Below are positions 1 through 10,894 of a stretch of DNA of 64,000 bases, in pieces. The notes under the pieces were generated by a model. The model searched no databases, was not told where the DNA came from, and saw nothing but the letters and a program-made list of their open reading frames with translations. Each line of letters opens with the position of its first letter. The first letter of the stretch is position 1. This stretch comes from CALZJC01 sp963781065 (GTDB taxonomy: Bacteria; Acidobacteriota; Thermoanaerobaculia; Multivoradales; JAHEKO01): the NCBI GenBank assembly GCA_963781065.1, contig CAWAET010000006.1, positions 9,582-73,581 of the forward strand. Reading direction: 5' to 3'. The translations under genes and the position numbers were made by a program.

Positions 1-231
1 CTTGGGCAGTCGGAAGACGATCTCGCCCTTGGCGGTGACGTTGCGGTACTGGTAGCCGCAGGGGCCGGCGACCGTGAGGATGAACTCCTTCGCCTCCTGT
101 TCGGGGTAGAAGACCAGGGCGTCACCGGCGTTCTTGATCGTGGCCAGCTGGGTCTCCGCCGGCGCCGCGGTGGCGACGAGCGACAGGGCGAGAAGGGGAG
201 CGATGGTCAGGGTGGCGAATCGCGGGTTCAT
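1..231 (-). CDS. Secreted protein of unknown function, C-terminus outside the window
   Basis: The frame opens with ATG at 231 and runs off the left edge, so only the first 77 codons are seen. The first 24 or so residues look like a Sec signal peptide: a short basic start, a hydrophobic core rich in Leu and Ala, and an AxA-type cleavage site before ETQ. The mature part begins with a segment suggesting a small extracytoplasmic beta domain with a single Cys. I do not recognise the family. A possible -10 (TAGGCT, reverse complement of 341-346) lies about 110 bases upstream. The gene is divergent from carD. Confidence 0.6.
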   Translation of the reverse strand, partial: MNPRFATLTIAPLLALSLVATAAPAETQLATIKNAGDALVFYPEQEAKEFILTVAGPCGYQYRNVTAKGEIVFRLPK

Positions 232-562
232 CGATCGACCTCCGGGGGTGTTGAGACCTCCGCTGCGGCCGGGGATCCGCGACCTCGCTGTCGCCGGGGC
301 CGTGCCGCGCCGGATGCCTGCATTCTGGCGTTAGTTCGTAAGCCTAGCACGGCGTCTTTGGACCGATCAGAGGGCTCGGTCCGTTCGCAGCGGCTTCGCG
401 GGCGCCATTATTTCGGCGCGAATCCGTGCCAGAAAGGCATGAGAGGGTCAAAACCCTTGACAAATCAACCGTTTTCGGCTATCTTACCTCTTAGGATGCC
501 GCCCCCGGAAAGAGCCAGCCAGGGCGGCAATCAACCCTAAACAACTTAGGAGAACCCACTCT
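232..562. other. Divergent intergenic region
   Basis: This gap of 331 bases separates the leftward secreted-protein gene from carD. It holds the carD promoter at 457-485 and probably a weaker leftward promoter near 341-346. The block 430-490 is clearly more AT-rich than its surroundings. I see no RNA gene or repeat. Confidence 0.5.
457..485 (+). promoter_or_regulatory. Sigma-70 type promoter of carD
   Basis: A perfect -35 (TTGACA, 457-462) is followed after 17 bases by TATCTT (480-485), five of six matches to the -10 consensus. The expected start near 492 leaves a leader of about 70 bases with an AGGAGA ribosome site at 548-553. Confidence 0.75.
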
Positions 563-1084
563 GTGATGTTCAAGATCGGTCAGAAGGTGGTTTATCCCAA
601 CCATGGGGTCGGGATGGTGGAGAAGATAGAGCCCGGCAGCATCGACGGTGTGGAGCAGACGTACTTCCACCTGCGCCTGCTGTCCAACAACTCGAAGGTC
701 ATGGTGCCCAAGGCCAACCTGGATCTGGTCGGCCTGCGGCCGCTGTGCCCGACGGGCGAGATCCGGCAGCTGTTCGACATGCTCAAGGACGGGCAGATCG
801 ACACCTACAAGGACTGGAAGGGGCGCTACAAGCAGAACCTCGACAAGATGAAGACCGGCGAGCTGGCCGAGGTGGCCCGGGTGCTCAAGAACCTGCGCCT
901 CGTGAGCCAGAAGAAGAGTCTGTCGTTCCGCGAGAAGAAGATGTACGAGCGGGCGCGGTACTTCATCGTCAGCGAGATCGCGCACGTCAAGAACATCAGC
1001 GAGGACGAGGCCGAGAAGAAGGTCGACCAGTTCCTCGAGTCCAGCATCGAGAAGCGGGCCGAGATGCTGGCAGCGGCGAGCTAG
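563..1084 (+). CDS. carD: CarD family transcriptional regulator
   Basis: CarD-type proteins bind RNA polymerase beta through an N-terminal Tudor-like domain and stabilise open promoter complexes, notably at rRNA promoters. The 173-residue product has the N-terminal pattern of this family (FKIGQKVVYPNHGVG near residue 3, then a short beta-rich domain to about residue 65) and a helical, basic C-terminal half that would hold the DNA-binding part. The length is typical. GTG at 563 and ATG at 566 are adjacent; ATG at 566, 12 bases after AGGAGA, is the more conventional start. A strong promoter precedes the gene and a hairpin terminator follows, so it is probably monocistronic. Confidence 0.9.
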   Translation: MMFKIGQKVVYPNHGVGMVEKIEPGSIDGVEQTYFHLRLLSNNSKVMVPKANLDLVGLRPLCPTGEIRQLFDMLKDGQIDTYKDWKGRYKQNLDKMKTGELAEVARVLKNLRLVSQKKSLSFREKKMYERARYFIVSEIAHVKNISEDEAEKKVDQFLESSIEKRAEMLAAAS

Positions 1085-1107
1085 GGATCCACACCCGCCA
1101 AGCACCG

Positions 1108-1138
1108 ACGGCCGCCTGACCCTCGGGCGGCCGTTTTC
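1108..1138 (+). terminator. Rho-independent terminator of carD
   Basis: A perfect 9-bp stem (1108-1116 with 1126-1134) closes a 9-base loop and is followed by TTTTC. It sits 23 bases after the carD stop and directly before the priA start. Confidence 0.75.
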
Positions 1139-1140
1139 TC

Positions 1141-3603
1141 ATGGCCGACCGGCCCGCCAACCCGACACCCGACCCGGCTGCCGGCGAGTCCGGCGCCCCC
1201 GGCTACGTCGACGTGGCGGTGCCCTTGCCGCTGCCCAGGCCGCTGGTCTACGAGGTGCCGGCGGCCTTCGCCGCCATCGCGCTGCCCGGGGCCCGGGCGC
1301 GGGTCCCGGTCGGCCGCCGCCAGCTGGTCGGGGTGATCGTCGCCCGCCGTGACACGCCGCCGGCGGGGGTCGAGCTGCGCCCGCTGTCCGCCGTCCTCGA
1401 CCGGGAGCCGCCGCTGTCGGCCGAGCTGCTGGAGCTTGCCGCCTTCGCCGCGGACTACTACCTGGAGGCGCCGGGCGAGGTGCTGCGCTCGATGCTGCCC
1501 GCCGATCTGCCGCCCTGGGGCGACCGCCGGGTCTGGCTGACCGACGGCGGCGCCCTGGCCCGGCCGCGAGACGACGCCGAGGCGGTGGTGCTCGAGGCGC
1601 TGCGCGGCGGCGAGCGGGTGCGGCTGAGCGAGCTCGATGCGCGGCTCGAGCTGCCCGATCTGGCGCGGGTGGTCGAGCGGCTCGAGGGGGACGGGCGTTT
1701 GGCCACCTCGGAGGCCCGCCGCCGCGGCAGCCGCTATGTCACCGCGGTGGAGCTGGCGCGAGGCGAAAAGGAGGAACTGCTGGAGCGCTGCGGCCGCTCG
1801 CGTCCCGGCCGCCAGGCGGTCGAGTGGCTGGCCGGCCTCGGGCGGCCGGCGACCATCGCCGAGCTCACCGGCGCGGTGGGCTGCGGCGACGGGGTGGTGC
1901 GCCGGCTGGTCGGGCTGGGGGTGCTGCGCCGGTTCACCCAGGTGGAGCGGGTGTCGCTCGGCCACCACCGCGTGCCGGGAGCGGGTGGCGAGCCGTTGCG
2001 GCTGCGGCCCGACCAGGCGCAGGCCGCCGCGGCGCTGGTGGGGGCCATCGGCGAGGGCCGCTACCGCGCCTTCCTGCTCGACGGCATGACCGGTTCGGGC
2101 AAGACCGAGGTCTATCTACGCGGCGCCCGGGCGGCGCTCGACGCCGGCCGGGGCGCCCTGATCCTGGTGCCGGAGATCGCCCTGGTGCCCGCCCTCGCCG
2201 GCGCCATCCGCGACCGCTTCGGCCGCCGGCTGGCGCTGCTGCACTCGGGGCTGAGCCGCGCCGAGCGGCACCAGGAGTGGGAGCGGATCCGCCAGGGCGA
2301 GGCGCGGATCGTGCTGGGGCCGCGCTCGGCGGTCTTCGCGCCGCTGCGCGAGCTCGGCCTTGTCGTCGTCGACGAAGAGCAGGACGGCTCCTACAAGCAG
2401 GGCGAGCGGCCGCGCTACAACGGCCGCGACCTGGCGCTGGTCCGGGCCCGTGCCGCCGGCGCGACGGCGCTCGTGGTGTCGGCGACGCCCAGCCTCGAGA
2501 CCCGGCGCAACGTCGAGGTCGGCAAGCTGACGCGACTGACCCTGACGACGCGCGTGGGTCGCGGGCTGCCCGAGGGCATCCTGGTCGACCTGCGCGACGA
2601 GGGCCCCAAGCGGCCCGGCGAAGTGCGGTTCTCCGAGCGGTTGATGCAGGAGCTGACGGCGACCCTCGAAGCCGGCGATCAGGCGATCCTGCTGCGCAAT
2701 CGCCGCGGATTCGCGCCGGTGCTCCTGTGCCGGGCCTGCGGCGAGGACATGCGCTGCGACGACTGCGGCCTGCCGCGCACGCTGCACAAGCGCGGCCACC
2801 GGTTGCAGTGCCACTACTGCGGCTCGCAGCGGCCGGTGCCGAAGGTCTGCCCGGAGTGCGGCGAGAGCGCCCTCGAGCCGATCGGCGCCGGCACCGAACG
2901 GGTCGAGGAGCGCTTCGCCGAGCTGTTCCCGGGCGTCACGGTCGACGTCCTGGACCGCGACACCCTGCGCCAGCCCGGCGGTGTGGCGCCGGTGCTCGAG
3001 CGGTTCGCGGCGGCGGAGAGCCAGGTGCTGATCGGCACCCAGATGGTCTCGAAGGGGCACCACTTCCCGGGCGTCGCGCTGGCCGCGATGCTCTTGGCCG
3101 ACACCTATCTGGGCTTTCCCGACTTCCGCGCCGTCGAGCGCACCTACACCCTGCTGACCCAGCTCGCCGGCCGCGCCGGGCGGGGCGACCGGCCGGGAAA
3201 GGTGGTGATCCAGAGCTACCATCCGGACCACTACGCCATCCAGGCGGCGCTGACCAACGACGACCCCGCCTTCGCCGAGGCCGAGATGCGGTTCCGGCGG
3301 ATCTTCCTCTACCCGCCGTACACGCGCATGGTCCAGCTTCTGCTGCGCGACACCGACCGCGAGCGCGGCGCGGCGAGCCTGGACGAGATCGCCGGCCGCC
3401 TGCGCGCCCACCCCCTGGCCGCCGGGCTGCGCATCCTGGGGCCGGCGCCGGCGCCGTTCGAGCGCCTGCGGGGCCGCTGGCGTTTCCAGCTGCTGCTGCG
3501 GGGGCCGTCGGGCAGCCGCCTGCGGGCGCTGGTGCGCGACGTGGTGGGCCAGGCCCCGCCGGCCGAGCTGATGATCGACGTCGACCCCTACGACCTGCTT
3601 TGA
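1141..3603 (+). CDS. priA: Primosomal protein N' (replication restart helicase PriA)
   Basis: PriA recognises stalled or repaired forks and reloads the replicative helicase. The 820-residue product has the N-terminal fork-binding region, a superfamily 2 helicase core with Walker A GMTGSGKT at residues 315-322 and a DEEQ box at 411-414, and the inserted zinc-binding part with paired CxxC motifs at about 530-575. It is longer than E. coli PriA (732 residues), mostly through a 20-residue N-terminal tail and loops. The ATG at 1141 directly follows the carD terminator without a clear ribosome site, so the true start may be slightly downstream, close to GYVDVAVPLP (residue 21), where family similarity begins. 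Confidence 0.93.
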   Translation: MADRPANPTPDPAAGESGAPGYVDVAVPLPLPRPLVYEVPAAFAAIALPGARARVPVGRRQLVGVIVARRDTPPAGVELRPLSAVLDREPPLSAELLELAAFAADYYLEAPGEVLRSMLPADLPPWGDRRVWLTDGGALARPRDDAEAVVLEALRGGERVRLSELDARLELPDLARVVERLEGDGRLATSEARRRGSRYVTAVELARGEKEELLERCGRSRPGRQAVEWLAGLGRPATIAELTGAVGCGDGVVRRLVGLGVLRRFTQVERVSLGHHRVPGAGGEPLRLRPDQAQAAAALVGAIGEGRYRAFLLDGMTGSGKTEVYLRGARAALDAGRGALILVPEIALVPALAGAIRDRFGRRLALLHSGLSRAERHQEWERIRQGEARIVLGPRSAVFAPLRELGLVVVDEEQDGSYKQGERPRYNGRDLALVRARAAGATALVVSATPSLETRRNVEVGKLTRLTLTTRVGRGLPEGILVDLRDEGPKRPGEVRFSERLMQELTATLEAGDQAILLRNRRGFAPVLLCRACGEDMRCDDCGLPRTLHKRGHRLQCHYCGSQRPVPKVCPECGESALEPIGAGTERVEERFAELFPGVTVDVLDRDTLRQPGGVAPVLERFAAAESQVLIGTQMVSKGHHFPGVALAAMLLADTYLGFPDFRAVERTYTLLTQLAGRAGRGDRPGKVVIQSYHPDHYAIQAALTNDDPAFAEAEMRFRRIFLYPPYTRMVQLLLRDTDRERGAASLDEIAGRLRAHPLAAGLRILGPAPAPFERLRGRWRFQLLLRGPSGSRLRALVRDVVGQAPPAELMIDVDPYDLL

Positions 3604-3633
3604 GACGTTGGCTAGCAAAGCCGACCCGGTCTT

Positions 3634-3642
3634 TGCTACGGT
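3634..3642 (+). promoter_or_regulatory. Possible extended -10 element for accA
   Basis: TGCTACGGT (TG, one base, TACGGT) ends 10 bases before the accA ATG at 3653. No good -35 is present at 17 bases, so this rests on the extended -10 alone. It would give a nearly leaderless transcript. Confidence 0.3.
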
Positions 3643-3652
3643 GCCAGGGCCG

Positions 3653-4606
3653 ATGATCGCTTCCGAGGTCCCATTCGACGCGCCCCTGGCCGAGCTGCGA
3701 CGGCGGATCGAGGAGCTCGAGGGCTATCCCGCCGGCAGCGGGCGCGAGCGCGAGATCGACAAGCTGCGCAAGGAGCTGGCCAAGTCGACCCGCGAGGTCT
3801 ACGGCAAGCTCGATCGCTGGCAGACGACCCTGGTCGCCCGCCACACCGACCGCCCCCACACGCTCGACTACATCCGCCACCTGACGACCGACTGGGTCGA
3901 GATGCACGGCGACCGCGCCTTCGCCGACGATCCGGCGGTGGTCGCCGGGCTGGCGACGTTCGGCGGCCGCTCGGTGGCCGTCATCGGGCATCAGAAGGGA
4001 CGCAGCACCAAGGAGCGGATCCGGCGCAACTTCGGCCAGCCGCGACCCGAGGGCTACCGCAAGAGCCTGCGGGTGATGACGCTGGCCGAACGCTTCAAGC
4101 TGCCGATCCTGACCTTCGTCGACACGCCAGGGGCCTTCCCGGGCCTCGGCGCCGAGGAGCGCGGCCAGGCCGAGGCGATCGCCCGCAATCTGATCGAGAT
4201 GGCGCGGCTCGAAGTGCCGATCGTGGTGACGGTGACCGGCGAGGGCGGCAGCGGCGGCGCGCTGGCGCTCGGCATCGGCAACCGCGTGCTGATGCTGCAG
4301 TACGCCATCTACTCGGTGATCTCGCCCGAGGGCTGCGCCGCCATCCTGTGGAAGGACCAGGCCAAGAAGCAGGAGGCGGCCGAGGCGATGAAGATCACCG
4401 CCGCCGACCTGCTCGATCTGGGGGTGGTCGACGAGGTGATCCCCGAGCCCGAGGGCGCCGCCCACGCCAATCCGGAGGAGGCCTGCCGCCTGGTCGGCGA
4501 GCGGATCGAGGCCCATCTGGCCGAGCTCGAGACCCTCGACGGTGCCGAGCTGGTCGCCGCGAGAGCCCGCCGCTTCCGCGCCCTGGGGCGCTTTGTCGAA
4601 GGTTAG
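3653..4606 (+). CDS. accA: Acetyl-CoA carboxylase carboxyltransferase subunit alpha
   Basis: AccA forms, with AccD, the carboxyltransferase that moves carboxyl from biotin to acetyl-CoA, the committed step of fatty acid synthesis. The product shows the family's N-terminal helical pair, the HTLDYI and MHGDR segments, the glycine-rich GEGGSGGALALGIG oxyanion region and the SPEGCAAILWKD block. From ATG 3653 it has 317 residues, matching the usual 315-325. A TTG at 3608 would add 15 residues not typical of the family. The gene starts 49 bases after priA; recJ follows 19 bases after its stop. Confidence 0.93.
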   Translation: MIASEVPFDAPLAELRRRIEELEGYPAGSGREREIDKLRKELAKSTREVYGKLDRWQTTLVARHTDRPHTLDYIRHLTTDWVEMHGDRAFADDPAVVAGLATFGGRSVAVIGHQKGRSTKERIRRNFGQPRPEGYRKSLRVMTLAERFKLPILTFVDTPGAFPGLGAEERGQAEAIARNLIEMARLEVPIVVTVTGEGGSGGALALGIGNRVLMLQYAIYSVISPEGCAAILWKDQAKKQEAAEAMKITAADLLDLGVVDEVIPEPEGAAHANPEEACRLVGERIEAHLAELETLDGAELVAARARRFRALGRFVEG

Positions 4607-4625
4607 CCAACCGGGGCGGGCGGCC

Positions 4626-6383
4626 GTGGAGACGCTGTGGCAGCCGGCGCCGACCCCGCCGGCGGCGGCCGATCTCGAGGCGGCCGGCTATCCGCCATGG
4701 CAGGCCCGCTGCCTGGCCCGCCGCGGAGTCGCCGACGCGGCACAGGCGGCGGCCTTCCTGGCGCCCGCCCTGGACCAGCTCTCCGCGCCCGAGCTGCTGC
4801 CGGGGATCGCCAGCGCCGCGGATCGTCTGGCGGCCGCCGCCGCCGCTGGGGAGCGCGTGGCGATCGTCGGCGACTACGACGTCGACGGGGTCAGCGCCAC
4901 CGCCCTGCTGGCGGCGGTGCTCGAGGTCTGCGGCGCCGAGGTGCTGGCGATACTGCCGCACCGGATGGAGGAGGGCTACGGCTTTCACCCGCTGCACGTC
5001 GAGCGGGCGCGCGCGGCCGGTTGCGCGGTCCTGGTGACCGCCGACTGCGGCAGCAGCGCGCCGGAGGCCGCGGCGGCGGCGATCGCCGCCGGGCTCGACC
5101 TGATCGTCACCGATCACCATCTGACCACGGTCGAGCTGCCGCCCGGCGTCATCGAGGTCAACCCTCGCCGCGCCGCCGGCCCGCCGGGCAGCGAGGGCCT
5201 GTGCGCCGCCGGCGTCGCCTTCAAGCTGGTCGAGGCGGTGGCCGCCCGGCGCGACAAGCCGGTCGCCCGCGAGGCGCTGCTGCGGGTCGCCTGCCTGGGA
5301 ACCGTCGCCGACATGGTGCCGCTCAGGGGCGAGAACCGGGTGATCGCGGCTCTCGGCCTGGCGGCGCTGCCGGCAACGCCGTCGCCGGGCCTGCGGGCGC
5401 TGATGGCTCGCTCGCGAGTGCGGTTGCCGCTGCGCGCCTCCGACATCGGCTTCCGCATCGGGCCGCGGATCAACGCCGCCGGCAGGATGGGCGACGCCGA
5501 TCCGGCGCTCGAGCTTCTGCTGACCCGGGATCCGGCGCGCGCCGAGCAGCTCGCCGACGTGCTCGAAGAGCGGAACCGGACCCGGCGTGAGGCCCAGACC
5601 CGGGTCGAAGACGAAGCCCGTGAGCGGTTCTCCGAGCGCGCCGAGCTGCCGCCGATCCTGGTCGCCTGGTCGGCCGAGTGGCACCGCGGGGTCGTCGGCA
5701 TCGCCGCCGGCCGGCTGGCGCGCGAGTTTCACCGGCCGACGATCCTGCTGAGTCTCGACGGCGAGTCGGCCGGCGGCTCGGGCCGGAGCGTGCCCGGCAT
5801 CGAGCTGTTCGAGTTCCTGCGCCCCTGGAGCGATCGGCTGCGCCGCTTCGGCGGCCACGCCCAGGCGATCGGGCTGACCGCCGACACCGCCGAGCTCGAG
5901 TCCCTGCGCTCGGAGTGGGAACGGGAGGCCGCCGGCTGGCCCGACGATCTGCTGCGTCGCCGCACCGAGTACGAGCTCGAACTGCGCCCGGAGGAGGTGA
6001 CGCTCGAGCTGATCGACCAGCTCGAGACCCTCGGCCCGTTCGGTGTCGGCAACCGAACCCCGCTGGCCCGGCTGGGTCCGCTGCGGCTGTGCGCCCCGCC
6101 GCGGCGGTTTGGCAAAGGCCACCTCGAGCTGCGGGCAGTCGGACCCGCGGGCGAGGCCCGGCTGGGCAGCGGCCCGCCCGATGACGGCGACACGGTGACC
6201 CTGATCGGCTGGTCCTGGCAGGATCGCGAAGAGGTATTCGCGGAGCCCTTCGAGGTCGTCGGGGTGCCGGTCCGGGATCGCCATCGCGGCCCCGGCGGCC
6301 GCTATCAAGCCCGCCCGGCACTGCGCCTGAGCGAGGCGCGGCGCGTGGCTCCCGCGCCCCCCCACGCGCCCCACGGGACATAG
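4626..6383 (+). CDS. recJ: Single-stranded-DNA-specific exonuclease RecJ
   Basis: RecJ degrades single-stranded DNA 5' to 3' in recombination and mismatch repair. The DHH phosphoesterase motifs are clear: DYDVDG near residue 84, the TADCGSS block, and VTDHH. The later NAAGRMGDA and GGHAQA motifs (DHHA1) and a C-terminal OB-like region follow. The proposed GTG at 4626 gives 585 residues, close to E. coli RecJ at 577. The frame is open back to a GTG at 4542 inside accA, but that would overlap accA by 65 bases and add unlikely sequence. The next gene begins 9 bases after the stop. Confidence 0.9.
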   Translation: METLWQPAPTPPAAADLEAAGYPPWQARCLARRGVADAAQAAAFLAPALDQLSAPELLPGIASAADRLAAAAAAGERVAIVGDYDVDGVSATALLAAVLEVCGAEVLAILPHRMEEGYGFHPLHVERARAAGCAVLVTADCGSSAPEAAAAAIAAGLDLIVTDHHLTTVELPPGVIEVNPRRAAGPPGSEGLCAAGVAFKLVEAVAARRDKPVAREALLRVACLGTVADMVPLRGENRVIAALGLAALPATPSPGLRALMARSRVRLPLRASDIGFRIGPRINAAGRMGDADPALELLLTRDPARAEQLADVLEERNRTRREAQTRVEDEARERFSERAELPPILVAWSAEWHRGVVGIAAGRLAREFHRPTILLSLDGESAGGSGRSVPGIELFEFLRPWSDRLRRFGGHAQAIGLTADTAELESLRSEWEREAAGWPDDLLRRRTEYELELRPEEVTLELIDQLETLGPFGVGNRTPLARLGPLRLCAPPRRFGKGHLELRAVGPAGEARLGSGPPDDGDTVTLIGWSWQDREEVFAEPFEVVGVPVRDRHRGPGGRYQARPALRLSEARRVAPAPPHAPHGT

Positions 6384-6392
6384 AATCCGGCG

Positions 6393-8391
6393 ATGGCGAG
6401 AAGCCCGGGCCACCGACCGTTGATCCTGCTGCGCTGGATCCTGCTCGGGCTGTTCCTGGTCGCGGCGGCCGCGGTCCTGCGCATCTATCTCGGCCGCGAC
6501 AGCGAGCCGGCGGGACCGCGCCTGGCGACCGACCCGGAGAGCCCGATCGAGAGCGCCGACGTGGTGCTGGCCGCCGAGGGGTTCGAGTACGAGGTCATCG
6601 ACCAGGGCGTGACGCTGTTCTTCATCCGCTCGGATCGGATGGTCTCGGATCGTCAGGATCGATTCGTGCTCGAAGGGGTCGAGCTGCGGATGGAGGAGGA
6701 GGGCGGCAGTCTCTACACCATCGCCAGCGATCGCGCCGTCTACGACCTGGACAGCCGCGGTGCCACGCTCGAGGGGTCGGTGGTGATGTCCGGCCCCAAC
6801 GGCATCGAGCTGCGCGGCGAGGCCTTCGACCTGCAGAACGCCGGCCGGGTCCTGGAGAGCACGGCCGCGCCGGTCGCCTACCGGCTGCCCGGCGCCTACT
6901 CCGGCACCGCCAATGGGGTGCGCATCAACATCTTCCGCGACACCCTGCTGTTGCGCGGCGAGGTGGCGATCGACTCGGCCCCCGGCGCCGAGCCGCCGGT
7001 GCGGTTGACCGCCGGCCGGATGCTCTACCTCGAGCAGGAGGGCCTGCTGCGCACCGAGGACAACGTCGTCTTCACCCGCGGCGGCGACCGGCTGAGCAGC
7101 CGGCGGCTGAGCGTCGAATTCGAAGCCGCCGCGGAAGGCGTCGGCGCCGTGCGCTCGATCCAGGGTCGGTGGCAGGTGGCGGGGCGGATCGCCCTCGACT
7201 CGAGCGCCGACCGAGCGGGGTCGCTGGAGTTCGTGGCGGAGACGATGGGCGTGGCCTTCGACGCCACCGGCGAGCGAGTCGAGAGCGTCGTGCTCGAGGG
7301 CGGCGACGAGCAGGCGACCCTGGTGCTGGCGGACGGCACCGGGCTGCGCCAGACCCTGCGCTCGCAGACGATCCACACCACCTTTGTCGACGGCGCGGTC
7401 TCGCGGCTCGAGACCTTCCTGCCGACGATCCTCGAGGAGAGCCTGGCGTTGGCCGGAGCGGCGCCGCTGCGGCGGCTCTGCGGCGACGCCCTGAGCGCTC
7501 GACTGGGGCCGCAGGGCGAGCTGCGCGACCTGGAGCTCGACGGGGCGGTGGACTATCGCGACAGCCGGCTGTCGGCCTCCGGCGAACGGCTCGAGGGCGA
7601 TCCCGAGAACAAGCTGCGGCTGAGCGGCAGTCCGGCGCGGCTGCTGGCCGGCAACAACGATGTCGAGGCGGCGAAGATCGTATACTCGCGCCGTGACGGC
7701 TCGCTTCTCGCTACCGGTGGCGTACGCGCCTCGGGTCTGGACCGCTCGGGCGTCGAGTTGGCGGCCGGCGACGATCGCGCGCCGGTGCTGGTGACGGCCG
7801 ATCGAGCGAACTGGACCGAGGAGCCGTCGGAGGTCGTCTTCCGCGGCCAGGTCCGGGCGTGGCAAGGCGAGAGCTTCTTGCTCGCCGATCAGCTGCGCTC
7901 GCTCGATGACGGCGCGCGGCTGGTCGGGGAGGGGGCGGTGAAGACGGTGTGGAAGCCACGCGCGGACGACCCCGAGGGGCGGTCGCCGATCGACGTCGAT
8001 GCCGAGGAGTTTGTCTACCAGCGCGAGGAACGGCGGCTCGACTACTCCGGCAAGGTGCGCGCGCACGAGGCCGGGCGCACGCTGCGCTGCAACGACCTGG
8101 AGATCCTGCTGGATGCCGAGCGGCGCATCGACAGCCTGCGGTGCGAGGGCGATGCGGTGGTGGACGACCCGGTCAACGGACGCATCGTGCGCGGCAGCGA
8201 GGCTATCTACACACCGGGCGACCGGCTGGTCTTGATCTCCGGGGAGCCGGTGGTGCTCGAGCAGCGCGACGGCACCGAGATGGAGGGCCGCAGGCTGCGC
8301 TACGACCTCGATACCGGTCAGGTGCGGATCCTGAGCGAGCCGCGGACCGGCGCCCCGGAGGAGCCGCCGGCCGACCCCGCGGAGCCCACCG

Positions 8392-8399
<8 letters not shown>
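6393..8399 (+). CDS. LptC-LptA fusion, LPS transport periplasmic bridge protein
   Basis: This 668-residue protein has one N-terminal transmembrane helix (about residues 9-31) and then a long periplasmic region. Residues of about 50-190 match the LptC pattern, a helix-anchored beta-jellyroll. Residues of about 190-650 are repeated OstA/LptA-like beta-strand units, with recurring segments such as LEGDPENKLRLSG and RLDYSGKV. LptC and LptA normally form separate pieces of the bridge that carries LPS from the LptBFG pump to LptD. Here they appear as one chain. The gene directly precedes and overlaps lptB by 8 bases, which supports the assignment. The repeat count cannot be fixed by eye. Confidence 0.75.
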
Positions 8400-9249
<850 letters not shown>

Positions 9250-9349
9250 ACGTATGCACTTGAACCTGCAGGACTTCCCTCGGTCGAACAATCTCGGAGT
9301 CCCGGCGTGGTAGCCGCACGGTAGACTGGTTCGAACAAGGCTGATCCGC

Positions 9350-10831
9350 ATGGCACTGGAACAGAAACTGCAGCTCCGACTGGCCCAGAAGCTGGTCATG
9401 ACGCCGTCGCTGCAGCAGGCGATCAAGCTGCTGCAGATGACTCGCATGGAGCTGCAGGGAGTGCTCACCCAGGAGCTGGTGGAGAACCCGCTGCTGGAGG
9501 AGACCGACGAGACCTTCGAGAACGAGGCCGCCGACGGTGAGACCGAGGCCGAAGCCGAAGCCGAACAGGCGAAGAAGGACGAGGAGAAGGCCGAAGAGCT
9601 CGACCATCAGGAGTCGATGGACGACATCGATCTCGAGGCCTACTTCAACGACTACTGGGAGGGATCCACCGGGCCCTCGATGCAGGAGATCCGCCAGGCG
9701 CCGCCGATCGAGAACACGCTGACCCGCGAGCCCGACCTCTACGATCACCTGCTCTGGCAGCTGCACATGACCGACCTGCCGGCGCGGCAGCGCGAGATCG
9801 CCGAGTCGATCATCGGCAATCTCGACCCGGACGGATTCCTGGTCGCCTCGCTCGAAGAGATCCGCGGCATGGGCGACGGCCTGGACGGCCACGAGCCCTA
9901 CCGCACGGAGGAGGTGGAGGAGGCGCTGGCGCTGGTGCGCGGTTTCGACCCGCCGGGCATCGCCTGCCGCGACCTGCGCGAGAGCCTGCTGCTGCAGCTC
10001 GACGCGCGCGACGAGCCGGCGGAGTCGCTGACCCGGCGGGTGGTGGAGGAGTGCTGGGACCTGTTCCTGCGGCGCCAGTTCGCGGCCATCGCCAAGCGGT
10101 TCGGCATCGAGCTGGGCTTGCTCGAGCCGGTGGTCGAGGCGGTCAAGGCGCTCGAGACCCGGCCGGGACGGAAGTTCACCACCGAGCGCACCCACTACGT
10201 CGAGCCGGACGTCCACGTCATCAAGATGCGCGACAAGTTCGTCATCCAGCTCAACGACGACGGCATGCCGCGGCTGCGGATCAGCAAGGCCTACCGCCAG
10301 ATGCTGCAGAAGATGCGCTTCGACGGCCGGCAGGCCGACGCCCGCCAGTTCCTCAAAGAGAAGATGCGCTCGGCGATCTGGCTGATCAAGAGCATCGACC
10401 AGCGCCAGCGCACCATCTACAAGGTGGCCGACTCGATCGTTCGCCAGCAGCGCGAGTTTCTCGAGCGCGGTATCGAGCACCTGCGGCCGATGGTGCTGCG
10501 CGACGTCGCCGACGACATCGGCATGCACGAATCGACCGTCAGCCGCGTGGTCTCGAACAAGTACATCCACACGCCGCGCGGCCTGTTTCCGATGAAGTTC
10601 TTCTTTCACAGCGGCATCGACCGCGAGTACGGCGGCGACATCTCTTCGCTGACGGTGAAGCGGCGCATCGAGCAGCTCATCGACAGCGAGGACCCGAAGC
10701 GGCCCCTGTCCGACAGCGGCCTGACCGAAGCGCTCAAGCGCGAGGGCATCAACATCGCGCGGCGCACGGTGGCCAAGTACCGGGACGAGCTCGGTGTACC
10801 GTCGTCGACCGCTCGCAAGCAGATCTTTTGA
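9350..10831 (+). CDS. rpoN: RNA polymerase sigma-54 factor
   Basis: Sigma-54 directs RNA polymerase to -24/-12 promoters that need AAA+ activators. The 493-residue protein has the N-terminal Q/L-rich activator-interaction region (LRLAQKLVMTPSLQQAIKLLQ), an acidic linker at about 50-95, the core-binding region, a helix-turn-helix near ESTVSRVVSNKY, and the RpoN box ARRTVAKYRDELG at about 470. Only the final E/D of the box differs from the classic ARRTVAKYRE. It lies between lptB and hpf, a widespread gene order. A TAGACT hexamer at 9322-9327 may be its -10, but no convincing -35 accompanies it. Confidence 0.95.
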   Translation: MALEQKLQLRLAQKLVMTPSLQQAIKLLQMTRMELQGVLTQELVENPLLEETDETFENEAADGETEAEAEAEQAKKDEEKAEELDHQESMDDIDLEAYFNDYWEGSTGPSMQEIRQAPPIENTLTREPDLYDHLLWQLHMTDLPARQREIAESIIGNLDPDGFLVASLEEIRGMGDGLDGHEPYRTEEVEEALALVRGFDPPGIACRDLRESLLLQLDARDEPAESLTRRVVEECWDLFLRRQFAAIAKRFGIELGLLEPVVEAVKALETRPGRKFTTERTHYVEPDVHVIKMRDKFVIQLNDDGMPRLRISKAYRQMLQKMRFDGRQADARQFLKEKMRSAIWLIKSIDQRQRTIYKVADSIVRQQREFLERGIEHLRPMVLRDVADDIGMHESTVSRVVSNKYIHTPRGLFPMKFFFHSGIDREYGGDISSLTVKRRIEQLIDSEDPKRPLSDSGLTEALKREGINIARRTVAKYRDELGVPSSTARKQIF

Positions 10832-10894
10832 GCTTGCAAGACGGCAGCCAGAACACGCTCGACGATCGATGCCACCCAACCAGGGAGGAGAGCG

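Noticed and set aside
9322..9349. GGTTCGAAC resembling a tRNA T-loop
   Set aside because: No acceptor stem, anticodon arm or CCA can be folded around it; it is the rpoN leader.
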